Of a DNA stretch of 64,000 nucleotides, positions 44,626 to 53,184 are shown in pieces. This stretch comes from Synechococcus sp. CBW1004. Lineage in GTDB: Bacteria; Cyanobacteriota; Cyanobacteriia; PCC-6307; Cyanobiaceae. The stretch covers positions 1,488,001 through 1,552,000 of the forward strand of contig NZ_CP060397.1 of assembly GCF_015840715.1 (NCBI RefSeq), written 5' to 3'. The position numbers and the translations under genes were made by a program. The notes beneath the pieces are model-generated. The model was not told where the DNA came from. It saw only the letters and a program-made list of their open reading frames with translations, and did no database searches. Every line of letters begins with the position of its first letter. Positions within the stretch are counted from its first letter, which is position 1.

Positions 44626-45087
44626 TCAGCGGCTTTCGCCGAGGAGATCGAGGATGCGTTCGGCGCTGGCGTCCGGGAGCGGCAGGATCGAAAGACGATT
44701 GCCACGCCGCAGGACCGGCATGGTGTCGGGATCGAACTGCTCACGCAGGTCATCCAGACTGAGCATGCGCCCGAAGGTGCGGCGATAGCCCATGCGCACA
44801 CAGTCCCAGCGAGGGGCCTCCGGCTTCGAGGCCGGATCGTGATACTTGCTGGCTGGATCGAACTGACTGGGATCGGTGAGACCGGTCTCCAGCACCTCCA
44901 TCAGCCCGACGATGCCTGGGGGTCTGGCGTTGGAGTGGTAAAAGAAGGCCAGCTCACCGGGCTGCATCGTGCGCATGAAATTGCGCGCCTGGTAATTGCG
45001 AATCCCATCCCACAGGGTGCTGCCCTCCTGCTGGAGATGGTGGATGCCATAGACATCCGGCTCGCTCTTCATCAACCACCAGGTCAT
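44626..45087 (-). CDS. EVE-domain protein
   Basis: A 153-residue protein that is almost entirely an EVE domain, a PUA-like fold that binds modified bases in DNA or RNA. TWWLMKSEPDVYGIHHLQ at the start, LWDGIRNYQARNFMRTMQPGELAFFYHS in the middle and VRMGYRRTFGRML near residue 100 are the family pattern. Related to human THYN1. It is alone on the minus strand between DUF1818 and murD. Confidence 0.93.
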   Translation of the reverse strand: MTWWLMKSEPDVYGIHHLQQEGSTLWDGIRNYQARNFMRTMQPGELAFFYHSNARPPGIVGLMEVLETGLTDPSQFDPASKYHDPASKPEAPRWDCVRMGYRRTFGRMLSLDDLREQFDPDTMPVLRRGNRLSILPLPDASAERILDLLGESR

Positions 45088-45249
45088 CGTTCAGCCCGGG
45101 TCGGCACCCACTCGGCCGGAGCCTACCGGTGCGCCGGCAGGCCTGGATGACGCCATACAGACCGCGACCCCGGCATCGCAGGCGGACCTGCACCGTGGCC
45201 GCGAGAGCATCCAGCGACCCGCGACTCACCCTCCTGCCGCGCCCGGGAA

Positions 45250-46704
45250 TCAGTCCTCCGCCGGCAAGGCCAGCACCAACTGGCGGAAGTGATCGCCACG
45301 GGCCTCGAAATCCCGATATTGATCGAAGCTGGCGCAGGCGGGTGAGAGCAGCACACCACGGGCGCCGCAGGCCGAAGCCAGGGAAGCCGCCAGCGGCACC
45401 CCCTCATCGAGCCCCTGGCAGCGTTCCAGCGGACCGCCGTAGCCACCCTCGCGGAGCAGGGCCGCGAAGGCCTCCTGCGCCGCTCCGTAGAGCACCACAG
45501 CAGAGGCCTGCCTCCGCAGCTGCTCCAGCCAGCCACTGGCGTCTCCCTGCTTGGCCTCACCGCCGGCCAGCACGACCAGCGGGCCGTGGAGCGCCTTGAG
45601 CGCCACCTCGGCGGCGTCGTAGTTGGTGGCCTTGCTGTCGTTGAACCAGGCGATCCCGCCACGCTCACGGATCCGCTCGAGCCGGTGCGGCACGCCGGGG
45701 AAGCCGCGCAGGGCCGCTTCGATGACGGCGGGCTGGAGGCCGGCCTGCAGAGCCACGGCCGTGGCCATCAGCATGTTCTGGAGGTTGTGGTCACCCGGCA
45801 TCGCCAGGGCATCGGCGGCGAACAGGGGCCCCTCCGGTCCCTGCACCTGCCCCTGCTCGATCCACAGGCGAGGCCTCAATACCGGCGGCAGCTCCGCCTG
45901 CGGTCGGGCGGTGATCCACTCGGCCGCATCCCAGCTGCCGGCACGGGATCGGAGGTCGGGGTCGTCACCATTGAGTATCCGCACCGCAGCGTTCTCGAGC
46001 AGACGGCGCTTGATCGCCCGGTAGTGATCGAGGGTGCCGTGCCGCTCCAGGTGGTCCGGCGTGAGCGTGGTCCAGACGCCGATGGCGGGGGCCAGCTCGG
46101 GGGACTGCTCGATCTGATAGCTGCTCAGCTCGACCACCAGCCAGTCGGGGATGGCGCCCTCACCCCGCAGGCTCTGCTGGGCCACTTCCGCGGCGGAGAT
46201 GCCGACGTTGCCGCACAGCGGCGCCTGCAGACCGCCCTGGCTGAGCAGGTGATGCACGAGATGGGTGACGGTGGTCTTGCCGTTCGTGCCGGTGATGCCC
46301 ACCCAGGGGATGGCGCCCGTGGCCCGGGCCGCCACCGTCATCTCACCGAGAACGACGATGCCCGCCGCGCGCATCCGCTCCAGTTCCGGATGGTCCCAGC
46401 GGATGCCCGGGCTGACGACCACGGCGGCCGGTCGCGGCTCAGGCAGCGCGTCGAGCGTCAGGGGGACCCCCAGACGTACAGCGATGCCCTCAGCCTGCAG
46501 GGAGGCGGCTGCGACCCGCTGCTCGGAGCCATCACGGCTTTCCAGAAGCGTCACCGGATGCCCCTGGCTGTGGAGGAGCCTGGCCACACCGATGCCGGTG
46601 CGCCCGAGACCGACGATCGCCACCGGACTGCCGGCGGGAAGCGGCACAGAGGGGGGAACCGGGATGGCGCGCAGTGAGTCGCTCAAGCCGGCAGTTGCCA
46701 TCAC
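45250..46704 (-). CDS. murD: UDP-N-acetylmuramoylalanine-D-glutamate ligase MurD
   Basis: A 484-residue cytoplasmic ligase that adds D-glutamate to UDP-MurNAc-L-alanine in peptidoglycan synthesis. The N-terminal nucleotide fold (VAIVGLGRTGIGVARLL), the ATP loop WVGITGTNGKTTVTHLVHH, LTPDHLERHGTLDHY with metal ligands, and WFNDSKATNYDAA in domain 3 are all present. Start ATG 46704 or the next codon is also ATG. tRNA-Val lies 4 bp upstream on the same strand. Confidence 0.96.
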   Translation of the reverse strand: MMATAGLSDSLRAIPVPPSVPLPAGSPVAIVGLGRTGIGVARLLHSQGHPVTLLESRDGSEQRVAAASLQAEGIAVRLGVPLTLDALPEPRPAAVVVSPGIRWDHPELERMRAAGIVVLGEMTVAARATGAIPWVGITGTNGKTTVTHLVHHLLSQGGLQAPLCGNVGISAAEVAQQSLRGEGAIPDWLVVELSSYQIEQSPELAPAIGVWTTLTPDHLERHGTLDHYRAIKRRLLENAAVRILNGDDPDLRSRAGSWDAAEWITARPQAELPPVLRPRLWIEQGQVQGPEGPLFAADALAMPGDHNLQNMLMATAVALQAGLQPAVIEAALRGFPGVPHRLERIRERGGIAWFNDSKATNYDAAEVALKALHGPLVVLAGGEAKQGDASGWLEQLRRQASAVVLYGAAQEAFAALLREGGYGGPLERCQGLDEGVPLAASLASACGARGVLLSPACASFDQYRDFEARGDHFRQLVLALPAED

Positions 46705-46708
46705 AAAA

Positions 46709-46780
46709 TGGGCGATACTGGAATCGAACCAGTGACTCCTACCGTGTCAAGGTAGTGCTCTACCTCTGAGCTAATCGCCC
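46709..46780 (-). tRNA. tRNA-Val (anticodon GAC)
   Basis: Read on the minus strand it begins GGGCGATTAGCTCAGAGG. Acceptor GGGCGAT pairs with ATCGCCC, the anticodon stem CTACC/GGTAG holds loop TTGACAC (anticodon GAC), and the T arm has GGTTCGATTCC. CCA is not encoded. It ends only 4 bp before murD. Confidence 0.95.
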
Positions 46781-46944
46781 TCAGAGCGAACCGCAACCGC
46801 AAAGTGTCGCGGCCGTGGCGAGGCTTGAACTTAGCAGCCGACCGGACGGCGCCCCGCAGGCGCGCTGCGATCGACAGGCACCACCACAGCCAAGTCCACC
46901 GGCGCCTCGCAGGGCTGGCGGCGCGAGCCTGGGGCATCAACCGC

Positions 46945-47736
46945 TCAGCGCCGGCTCATCTCCACCCGCCAGCGGCCGCGCTGGGTCGGATGGATCGCCT
47001 CGATCGTCAGTTCACCGCGCCCCTCCAGCTGCACCCGCTCCCCCTCGGCCAGCTCGCGGCTGGGGCTGGTGACCGGCTGCCAGTCGATCCGCACCGCCCC
47101 CTGGCGGATGCGCTCGGCCATGCGGCTGCGCGACAGACCGAAGCCCGCCGAGCCCACGGCATCGAGGCGCAGCGAGGCCTCCACCGACTGCAGCCGTTTC
47201 GGCAACCGTTGCGCCGGCAGCTGCAGCTCGGCGATCGGGCGCGCCGCGAAACGCACCGGCACCGTGCGCACCAGGCCCTCCCGGGCATCGAGGCGGCGAG
47301 CCAGGGCCGCATCCACCAGTCCCTGGCCGCCGCGGTCGCCGCGCATCCAGAGATCGCCGAGCTCTCCCTCGGCAGCCCCCGCAGCCTCCAGGCCGGCGCG
47401 CAGATCGGCCGCCTCCGCAGGGTCGAACAGGAAGTTGCCGCTGATCTCCAGACCCAGCAGGCCCGCCTCCAGGGCCTCCAGCGGCAGGGCGGCCTCGCGA
47501 CGCTGCAGCAGCAGGCGCCGGCGCTCGGCCCCCGGGTGGCCTCCCCAACTGACCAGTTCCAGCTCACTCAGAGCCCCCAGCCGTTGCTCCGCTTCCTCGC
47601 GCAGGGGTGGATCCAGCAGCGCCGTCCATTGCGGCTCCCAGGTGCGCAGGGCCGCTTCGGCAGCGGCGATCACGGGCCTCAGCTCAGCGCGGCGCTGGCT
47701 GCCCTCCAGCAGGGCCTCTTCCGGCAGCAGGCTCAT
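46945..47736 (-). CDS. Photosystem II S4-domain RNA-binding protein (YlmH-like)
   Basis: A 263-residue protein. The first 180 residues match the YlmH/PSII-S4 family (LGDLWMRGDRGGQGLVDA; ISGNFLFDP). The C-terminal S4 RNA-binding domain has LRLDAVGSAGFGLSRSRMAERIRQGAVRIDWQ. In cyanobacteria and plastids the family is annotated as a photosystem II S4 protein. It overlaps the preceding membrane-protein gene by 4 bp, so the two are coupled. Confidence 0.85.
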   Translation of the reverse strand: MSLLPEEALLEGSQRRAELRPVIAAAEAALRTWEPQWTALLDPPLREEAEQRLGALSELELVSWGGHPGAERRRLLLQRREAALPLEALEAGLLGLEISGNFLFDPAEAADLRAGLEAAGAAEGELGDLWMRGDRGGQGLVDAALARRLDAREGLVRTVPVRFAARPIAELQLPAQRLPKRLQSVEASLRLDAVGSAGFGLSRSRMAERIRQGAVRIDWQPVTSPSRELAEGERVQLEGRGELTIEAIHPTQRGRWRVEMSRR

Positions 47737-48236
47737 TCCTCGCCCAGCCGCACCACCGCCTTCGGACGCGCCTGCTGCACCAGCGGCCAGGGCATGGACT
47801 CGGAGTCCGCCGGCTCCACCAGCAGCAGCCAGTTGCCCTCCTCCAGCCGGTTCCGCAGGATCCGCAGCCGGTCGTCCTCCTCGGAGGCGACGCTGGCGGC
47901 CGCCGCATAGCTGCCCATCAGGCCGGAGACCATGCCCAGCAGCCCGCCGACCACCGGCTCCCCCCAGGGGCCGAGGGCAGCGAAGGTCTGCAGGTCGGTC
48001 ATCTGGGTGAAGGTGAGGCCGGCCAGGAAGCCGAACGGCATCAGCCAGCGGGCCATGGCCTTCTGGCGGCGGCGGCGGGCGGTGGCTGGGTTGAGGCGAT
48101 CGACCGCCGCGAAGGCCGTCTCCCCCTCGCCGATCAGCACCAGCGTGGCCGGGGCGGGCTGGTGCTCGGCCAGACGATCGCGCAGCTGTAGCAGCCGCTT
48201 GCGGTCGTCCAGCACCACCACCACGTTCAACGTCAC
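47733..48236 (-). CDS. Conserved cyanobacterial membrane protein
   Basis: A 167-residue protein. A cytoplasmic lead with a beta-alpha start (LNVVVVLDDRKRLLQLRDRL) is followed by two hydrophobic helices (WLMPFGFLAGLTFTQ and VVGGLLGMVSGLMGSYAAAA) and a soluble C-terminal half. It is coupled by a 4-bp overlap to the S4 protein and divergent from serA. I know of similar genes in Synechococcus but no function. Confidence 0.65.
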   Translation of the reverse strand: MTLNVVVVLDDRKRLLQLRDRLAEHQPAPATLVLIGEGETAFAAVDRLNPATARRRRQKAMARWLMPFGFLAGLTFTQMTDLQTFAALGPWGEPVVGGLLGMVSGLMGSYAAAASVASEEDDRLRILRNRLEEGNWLLLVEPADSESMPWPLVQQARPKAVVRLGEE

Positions 48237-48270
48237 CTGCGGCCTCCGGGAAAGGGCTTCATCGTCGCTC

Positions 48271-48278
48271 TATACACT
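48271..48278 (+). promoter_or_regulatory. Candidate -10 for serA
   Basis: TATACACT stands out in GC-rich surroundings in the gap between divergent genes, about 100 bp before the serA ATG. TATACA and TACACT both fit a -10. No strong -35 is visible. Confidence 0.35.
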
Positions 48279-48374
48279 GCACCTCCGGCCTTCCCTGCGC
48301 GTGCCCTTCTGCCGCCGCCGCAGGGCGCTACCTCCATCCAGCGCCAGCGGGGCGCCTCTTCACACGCCGGGTTC

Positions 48375-49961
48375 ATGACGAAGGTTCTGGTTTCCGATCC
48401 CATCGATCAGACGGGGATCGACATCCTCTCCCAGGTGGCCCAGGTCGACGTGCGCACCGGGCTTTCGCCTGATGAGCTCAAGGCCTGCATCGGCGAGTAC
48501 GACGGTCTGATGATCCGCTCCGGCACCCAGGTGACCGCCGACGTGATCGAAGCCGCCACGAAGCTGCGGATCATCGGCCGCGCGGGCGTCGGCGTCGACA
48601 ACGTCGATGTGCCGGCCGCCACCCGCCGCGGTGTGCTCGTGGTCAACTCACCCGAGGGCAACACGATCGCCGCGGCCGAGCACGCCCTGGCGCTGATGCT
48701 GTCGCTGTCGCGCCACGTGCCCCACGCCCACGCCAGCACCATGGCCGGCGGCTGGGACCGCAAGACCTACGTCGGCAACGAGCTCTACAAGAAGGTGCTC
48801 GGCGTCGTCGGCCTCGGCAAGATCGGTTCCCACGTGGCCCGCGTCGCCCGCGCCATGGGCATGGATGTGGCCGCCTACGACCCGTTCGTCTCCCCGGAGC
48901 GTGCCCAGCAGATGCAGGTGCGGCTGCTGCCCCTGCCCCAGCTGTTCGCCGAGGCCGACTACATCACCCTGCACCTGCCCCGCACCCCGGACACCGAGAA
49001 CCTGGTGAACGCGGAGCTGCTGCGCACGATGAAGCCCACAGCCCGCCTGGTGAACTGCGCCCGCGGCGGCATCGTCGACGAGGCAGCCCTGGCGGAGGCG
49101 GTGGAGAACGGCGTGATCGCCGGCGCCGCCCTCGACGTGTTCTCGAAGGAGCCCCTGGTGGCCGATTCGCCGCTGCGCACGGTGAAGGAGCGCCTGATCC
49201 TCACCCCCCACCTCGGAGCCTCCACCGAAGAGGCCCAGGAGAACGTGGCCATCGACGTGGCCGAGCAGATCCGCGACGTGCTGCTCGGCCTGCCGGCCCG
49301 CAGCGCCGTCAACATCCCCGGACTCAACGCCGAGCTGATGGAGCAGCTCAAGCCCCATCTGCAGCTGGCGGAAACCCTCGGGCAGCTGATCAGCCAGCTG
49401 GCGGGCGGCCCGATCAACGAGCTGGAGGTCCGCCTGCAGGGCGACTTCGCCGCCCATCCAGCCCAGCCCCTGGTGGTGGCCGCCCTGAAGGGCCTGCTCT
49501 CCACCGCCCTGGGGGACAGCATCAATTACGTCAATGCCGGCATCGAGGCCAAGGAGCGCGGCATCCATGTGCTGGAGGTGCGCGACGACGCCAGCCGCGA
49601 CTTCGCCGGCGGCTCTCTCCAGCTGGTCTGCAGCGGGACCAAAGGCAAGCACAGCGTCACCGGCGCGGTGTTCAGCGACGGTGAGCTGAGGATCACCACG
49701 ATCGACGAGTTCCCGGTGAACGTGGCGCCGAGCCGCCACATGCTGTTCACCCGCCACCGGGACATGCCCGGCATCATCGGCCAGCTGGGCTCGGTGCTCG
49801 GCGAGCACAACGTCAACATCGCCTCGATGCAGGTGGGTCGGCGCATCGTGCGCGGTGACGCCGTGATGGTGCTCAGCCTCGACGACCCGATCCCGCCGGC
49901 CCTGCTGGCGACGATCCACCAGATCAACGGGATCCAGGAGGCCCACCCGGTCACCCTCTGA
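48375..49961 (+). CDS. serA: D-3-phosphoglycerate dehydrogenase
   Basis: A 528-residue NAD enzyme that starts serine synthesis. It begins KVLVSDPIDQTGIDIL, carries the NAD loop GVVGLGKIGSHVAR near residue 148, and LVNCARGGIVDEAAL and LTPHLGASTEEAQ near the active His. The long form adds an intervening domain and a C-terminal ACT domain (MLFTRHRDMPGIIGQLGSVL), so regulation by serine is possible. Length is typical for cyanobacteria. Confidence 0.97.
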   Translation: MTKVLVSDPIDQTGIDILSQVAQVDVRTGLSPDELKACIGEYDGLMIRSGTQVTADVIEAATKLRIIGRAGVGVDNVDVPAATRRGVLVVNSPEGNTIAAAEHALALMLSLSRHVPHAHASTMAGGWDRKTYVGNELYKKVLGVVGLGKIGSHVARVARAMGMDVAAYDPFVSPERAQQMQVRLLPLPQLFAEADYITLHLPRTPDTENLVNAELLRTMKPTARLVNCARGGIVDEAALAEAVENGVIAGAALDVFSKEPLVADSPLRTVKERLILTPHLGASTEEAQENVAIDVAEQIRDVLLGLPARSAVNIPGLNAELMEQLKPHLQLAETLGQLISQLAGGPINELEVRLQGDFAAHPAQPLVVAALKGLLSTALGDSINYVNAGIEAKERGIHVLEVRDDASRDFAGGSLQLVCSGTKGKHSVTGAVFSDGELRITTIDEFPVNVAPSRHMLFTRHRDMPGIIGQLGSVLGEHNVNIASMQVGRRIVRGDAVMVLSLDDPIPPALLATIHQINGIQEAHPVTL

Positions 49962-50226
49962 CCAGAACAGGTCACTGGGCACCCTGGTGCTCCGCCCGGT
50001 GCGCGTGCTGCCACCTCCGTGCCATCGGGCCGATCTCCGGGATCCACCGGACACGTCGGTGCGAGCCACCCCGGGTCCCGGCCAGGCGGCGCATCGGTAC
50101 AGCGCAGGCAGCTCCCTTCAGGCTGCCGCTGCCCCTGGATGCGCCCGCAGCCGGCGGGCACCGGCAACGCCCTGCCGCCCCTCTCCTCTTCTTCCCCCTC
50201 GCCGGCGGCGGCGCCGCCCCTCCCCC

Positions 50227-51129
50227 ATGACTCTCGCCTGGTGGCGCCTCGAGCTGCTCTCCCTGCCGGAACTGGAGGAATCGCTGCTCTGGAAGCTGGG
50301 AGACCTCGGCATCCCACGGGTGGCGGTGCGGCACCGGCCGGAGTGCCCCGAGGAGCGCCAGCTGGTGGCCTGGCTGCCTCAGGCCGACTGGCCGGAGAGC
50401 GACCTGTCGCGCCTCCAGGCCGCCCTGGAGCCCCTGGCAGCCACCTTCGGCCTGCAACTGCCGCCCCTGAGCTGGCAGGCCCAGGACGATGAGGACTGGA
50501 GCCTCAGCTGGAAGCAGCACTGGCAGGCCGACCCGGTGGGCGAGCGACTGCTGGTGCTGCCCGCCTGGCTGCCCTGTCCGCCTGACCATGCGGACCGCCT
50601 GGTGATCCGCATCGACCCCGGCAGCGCCTTCGGCACCGGCAGTCACCCCACCACCCGCCTCTGCCTTGAAGGCCTGGAGCGGCTCGCGGCCGCGCCCGGC
50701 GGCCTGACGGGGCTGCGGGTGGCAGACCTCGGGTGCGGCAGCGGCCTTCTGGGCCTGGCGGCACTGCGGCTCGGCGCGGCCTCGGCCTGCGGCGCCGACA
50801 CCGATTCGCTGGCGGTTCGCGCCACAACCGACAACGCGGCACTGAATGGGCTGCCCCTGCCGGTGCGGCAGGGCTCCGTGGAGGCGCTCGCGGAGCTGCT
50901 GGAGAACCGCCCGGCGGATCTGCTGCTGTGCAACATCCTGGCGCCGGTGATCGAGGCGCTCGCCCCTGACTTCGTGCGGCTCCTCGCCCCTTCCGGCGTG
51001 GGCCTGCTCAGTGGCCTGCTGGTGGATCAGGCGCCCACCCTGGCGCGGGCGCTGGCGGCGGCAGGCTGGCAGGCCGAACTCAGCGCCCAGCGCGATCCAT
51101 GGGGACTGATGACGATCCGCAGGGGCTGA
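50227..51129 (+). CDS. prmA: Ribosomal protein L11 methyltransferase PrmA
   Basis: A 300-residue SAM-dependent methyltransferase. The N-terminal L11-binding part contains LSWKQHWQADPVGERLLVLPAW. The catalytic domain has AFGTGSHPTTRLCLEGL, the SAM loop VADLGCGSGLLGLAAL and the NILAPVIEAL active-site stretch. ATG 50227 is the family start. It follows serA by 265 bp, a gap with no gene seen. Confidence 0.95.
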   Translation: MTLAWWRLELLSLPELEESLLWKLGDLGIPRVAVRHRPECPEERQLVAWLPQADWPESDLSRLQAALEPLAATFGLQLPPLSWQAQDDEDWSLSWKQHWQADPVGERLLVLPAWLPCPPDHADRLVIRIDPGSAFGTGSHPTTRLCLEGLERLAAAPGGLTGLRVADLGCGSGLLGLAALRLGAASACGADTDSLAVRATTDNAALNGLPLPVRQGSVEALAELLENRPADLLLCNILAPVIEALAPDFVRLLAPSGVGLLSGLLVDQAPTLARALAAAGWQAELSAQRDPWGLMTIRRG

Positions 51130-51141
51130 CTTGTTGCATAA

Positions 51142-51159
51142 GGCACACTGATCTGTGCC
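51142..51159 (+). terminator. Small stem-loop after prmA
   Basis: GGCACA (51142-51147) pairs with TGTGCC (51154-51159), 12 bp beyond the prmA stop. It is a modest hairpin without a T-run, in the region that must also hold the petF promoter. Confidence 0.35.
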
Positions 51160-51285
51160 CTCGGTTTGATTGGCCTTCCCGGGCCGGAGCCCTGAGAATC
51201 GTTGGAACGGCCCCTGTCGGATGTAGGACAGGCGAGTCCTGCAGGTCCCTGGAAACGGGGGTCCCTGTGAGCCCCAATCTCTTCC

Positions 51286-51585
51286 ATGGCTTCCTACAAG
51301 GTCACCCTCATCAATGAGAGCGAAGGCCTCAACAAGACGATCGAGGTTCCTGACGACCAGTACATCCTCGACGCCGCCGAGGAGCAGGGCATTGATCTGC
51401 CCTATTCCTGCCGCGCCGGCGCCTGCTCCACCTGTGCCGGCAAGATCACCGCTGGCACCGTGGACCAGTCGGACCAGAGCTTCCTCGATGACGACCAGAT
51501 CGAAGCCGGTTTCGTGCTGACCTGCGTCGCCTACCCCACCTCCGACTGCACCATCAAGACTCACGCCGAAGAGGAGCTCTACTGA
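51286..51585 (+). CDS. petF: Plant-type [2Fe-2S] ferredoxin
   Basis: A 99-residue electron carrier reduced by photosystem I. The four cluster cysteines are C42, C47 and C50 in [14 protein letters not shown] and C80 in FVLTCVAYP, spaced exactly as in PetF. Acidic residues typical of reductase docking lie around [11 protein letters not shown], and the EEELY C-terminus is the usual end. It has its own terminator, so it is probably a single-gene transcript from a strong promoter in the 156-bp gap upstream. Confidence 0.97.
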   Translation: MASYKVTLINESEGLNKTIEVPDDQYILDAAEEQGIDLPYSCRAGACSTCAGKITAGTVDQSDQSFLDDDQIEAGFVLTCVAYPTSDCTIKTHAEEELY

Positions 51586-51673
51586 GCCTCTTCCGCTGGG
51601 CCGCCCAGGGCCCTTCGGTCGATTTGTCCCTGTACCCTGTCTGCCCCTCGGGCCCAGGGCCATTTCTCTCCAC

Positions 51674-51696
51674 GCCACCCCCCGGGGTGGCTTTTT
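51674..51696 (+). terminator. Rho-independent terminator of petF
   Basis: GCCACCC and GGGTGGC form a tight stem (51674-51691), followed at once by TTTTT (51692-51696). This is the clearest intrinsic terminator on the plus strand here. The start codon of the next gene lies within 2 bp of it. Confidence 0.9.
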
Positions 51697-51697
51697 G

Positions 51698-52081
51698 ATG
51701 ACCCACCAGGTGCACACCGTGCTGGCCTGCGGCAGCGAGCAGACCAGCCCCGGCGGTCAGTACAGCTATCGCATCCTCGGGCCCTGCTGCCGCCTGTTCG
51801 ACCGTGAGGAGCTGCCCTGGCCCTGCTGCCGGCTGGCCTGGCGCAGCAAGGAGCCGAGCTGGCGACGCATCGGACGACGCTTCGTGCCCGACCTGGCCTC
51901 GCGCCGCTGCCCCTCCTACGCGGTCGAGCTGCTGCAGCCCGGCGCCCGTCCCACCCGCACCGTGATCACCCTGTTCCCCCAGCGCCTGGCGCCCGCCCTG
52001 CAGGAGTGGTGGTACAGCAAGCAGCCGGCCTCTCTCGATCCCGCCAACGCCCAACCGCCATCGCCCCCTGAGGCCGACTGA
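51698..52081 (+). CDS. Small Cys- and Arg-rich protein, function unknown
   Basis: A 127-residue protein. It begins MTHQVHTVLACGSEQTSPGGQYSYRILGPCCRLF, with five cysteines in the first half, and continues through RRFVPDLASRRCPSYAVELL to a Pro-rich end. Codon use is normal for the genome. Its ATG stands 2 bp after the T-run of the petF terminator, leaving no room for an ordinary promoter and leader. I do not recognise the family; it looks conserved in style rather than random. Confidence 0.55.
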   Translation: MTHQVHTVLACGSEQTSPGGQYSYRILGPCCRLFDREELPWPCCRLAWRSKEPSWRRIGRRFVPDLASRRCPSYAVELLQPGARPTRTVITLFPQRLAPALQEWWYSKQPASLDPANAQPPSPPEAD

Positions 52082-52504
52082 ACCGCCAGCACGCCCAGCC
52101 GAGAGGCATGGGCTCAGGGCCAGGCGGCACCTGTGGGTCCATTCCACCCATCCCCCCAGAGAGGTCTGCACTCTCCTCTCAGGCCTGGGGGCGGGGCCCA
52201 TCGCGGAGCTCCGGAGATCTGCCCCCGGCAGGTCTGCGACGGCCTGGAGGCCAAACCGCAGCCCGAAGCGCCTCCTCTCCAGGTGAACTGCAGGGTGCGG
52301 CACGGCGGCAACGTAGCCAGGCCCGCGACGAACTCTCGGAGGGGCACCGGAACACCCCCGGAGGCCGCCGTAACGGGACTGGGCAACGGCTCCATCGTTC
52401 CCGGCGAGAGCAGCGGCAATCCGCTCGCAGACCTGCCGCGGGGTGAAGGCGGTCGGCTGATCAGGGCGTGCTGCGAGACGCACCACGATCAGCGACAAAG
52501 TCAG
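52082..52504. other. Region with no supported gene
   Basis: About 420 bp between the small Cys-rich gene and the psbV terminator. A minus-strand frame around 52320-52500 has gene-like codon use (RPDQPTAFTPRQVCERIAAA) but drifts into low-quality sequence and would have to cross the psbV terminator. I leave it uncalled. Confidence 0.4.
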
Positions 52505-52533
52505 ACAAAAAAGCCCCCCTCTGAGAGGGGGGC
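52505..52533 (-). terminator. Rho-independent terminator of psbV
   Basis: On the minus strand an 8-bp stem (CCCCCCTC with GAGGGGGG, at 52514-52532) is followed by a T-run (AAAAAA at 52507-52512 on the plus strand). It lies about 30 bp after the psbV stop. Confidence 0.85.
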
Positions 52534-52563
52534 CGCAGAGAGACGCTGCAGAGGTTGGTGCTA

Positions 52564-53076
52564 TCAGAAGTAGATCTTGCCACCACCCCACTGCTGGCCC
52601 TGCACCTTGGGAGCCACCAGGATGTAGCCGGCCATCAGACGCAGATCCTCATCATCGAGATTGCGCATCTGCACGAACACGTCGCTGCTGCGCAGGCTGG
52701 GGTGCACATCGGCGATCGAATATTCACCGTCATAGGAGGTGGGATCCTTCAGGTAATCCACCAGGGCCGAGACGGAATCGCGGGGAGGGGTGGCCAGGGC
52801 CAGGGTTTCGGGGTCGAGGCCGACGTTCTGGTTGGTCTTGGTGATGCCGCCGGCGTGGCAGGTGCCGCAGCTGGTGTTGAACAGCTTGCGACCCGCCTTG
52901 ATCTCCTGCTCGCTGAAGGTGACCAGCGCACCGTCGGGGCTGGCGGGCACGGTGAGCTGCTCGCTGGTCCACTGGGCGGCCTGGGCCGGTCCGGCGAAGC
53001 AGACCAGCCACGCCAGAGGCAGCACCAGCAGAGTCCGGACGGCGACGCGAAGGGCGGAGCGGAGGAAGGGGGCCAT
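52564..53076 (-). CDS. psbV: Photosystem II cytochrome c550 PsbV
   Basis: A 170-residue lumenal cytochrome that stabilises the oxygen-evolving complex. The signal peptide ends LVCFAGPAQA-A (cleavage near residue 34). Mature sequence carries FSEQEIKAGRKLFNTSC, the heme motif CGTCH (C70, C73, H74) and a second axial His in ADVHPSLRSSD. The C-terminus GQQWGGGKIYF is the normal end. ATG 53076 gives the standard length; the longer frame start is not needed. A strong terminator follows. Confidence 0.96.
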   Translation of the reverse strand: MAPFLRSALRVAVRTLLVLPLAWLVCFAGPAQAAQWTSEQLTVPASPDGALVTFSEQEIKAGRKLFNTSCGTCHAGGITKTNQNVGLDPETLALATPPRDSVSALVDYLKDPTSYDGEYSIADVHPSLRSSDVFVQMRNLDDEDLRLMAGYILVAPKVQGQQWGGGKIYF

Positions 53077-53184
53077 GGAGGAAGCCGGCGAAATGGCGGT
53101 GAGACCGCGACTGAGACCTTGTATCACGGCCAAAGGGCCCCACGGTGCGGAATCACGCGAACTGTTGCAGGCCCGGACGGCCCT

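Noticed and set aside
51554-52591. 345-codon minus-strand frame between petF and psbV
   Set aside because: It would cross both the petF and the psbV terminators, and most of it is antisense to the small Cys-rich gene.
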